A DNA stretch of 64,000 nt from Haematobia irritans. Lineage: Eukaryota; Arthropoda; Insecta; Diptera; Muscidae. The stretch covers positions 91,029,832 to 91,093,831 of the forward strand of contig NC_134398.1 in the NCBI RefSeq assembly GCF_050003625.1. The letters run 5' to 3'. The stretch's first letter is position 1. Each line of letters opens with the position of its first letter. The translations under genes were made by a program, and so were the position numbers. Below are positions 63,990 to 64,000 of this stretch, one piece after another. The notes under the pieces are model-generated. The model did not search any database. It had not been told where the DNA came from and was given only the letters and a program-made list of their open reading frames with translations.

Positions 63990-64000
63990 AGCCGTTGTTG

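Larger units (their letters stand above)
62812..64000 (-). mobile_element. I/LOA-type LINE: RNase H, C-terminus and 3' UTR
   Basis: Minus strand, continuing beyond the right edge. The 3' UTR contains AGGCTCACTTAGACTATTC on the plus strand, and its outer edge is the repeat TTAGGTTAAGGTTAGGTTAA (62808-62830). The element is 5' open at the window end. Confidence 0.8.

Overview
The window looks like dipteran nuclear DNA, probably from a muscid or related calyptrate fly. It is AT-rich and extremely dense in transposable elements. Only two host genes are recognisable: an intact ER-lumen KDEL-receptor gene (KdelR, about 21.9-22.5 kb) and the 5' four-fifths of the general transcription factor TFIIB gene (41.4-60.4 kb and continuing off the right edge). 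Both are on the plus strand. The fly assignment rests on the style of these two proteins and on repeat families I associate with muscids: a ladder of short palindromic TTTCTATAGAAA units, a tRNA-derived SINE, and several Tc1/mariner families. It is an inference, not a database result.

Layout. (1) 0.2-16 kb: a Copia polyprotein fragment is split by a Gypsy LTR retrotransposon (612-12013, 5-bp duplication GAAAA). That Gypsy carries two 'CCCAATAAACAC' elements, a 3-kb hAT element that itself contains a DD37E mariner, and a 'CACCCAGA' element in its 3' LTR. The Copia 3' part also contains a second CACCCAGA element, a piggyBac-type MITE with TTAA ends, and two opposed 'CCCTGCC' elements. (2) 16-21 kb: nested hAT MITEs and a CCCTGCC element containing a third CCCAATAAACAC copy. 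(3) 21.9-22.5 kb: KdelR. (4) 23-41 kb: many Harbinger-like MITEs (AGGCCGGTA... ends, 3-bp A/T duplications), more CCCTGCC copies, a 1.27-kb hAT element, and a young SAP-domain Gypsy (28029-33900) inside a fourth CCCAATAAACAC copy. A 2.8-kb Harbinger-like element (38136-40902) contains protein-like, non-transposase sequence. (5) 41.4-60.4 kb: four TFIIB coding exons, with an 18-kb third intron packed with LINEs on both strands, a reversed Gypsy, a DD41D mariner, hAT and other DNA elements. (6) 60.4-64 kb: the next TFIIB intron, holding a SINE and the RNase H end of an I/LOA-type LINE.

KdelR retrieves escaped ER-resident proteins from the Golgi. TFIIB bridges TBP-bound promoters and RNA polymerase II. 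Nothing suggests a functional link between them. The rest of the window is best read as layers of insertions whose order can be reconstructed from target-site duplications (TSDs). Boundaries quoted with a named duplication were read base by base. Others are approximate.
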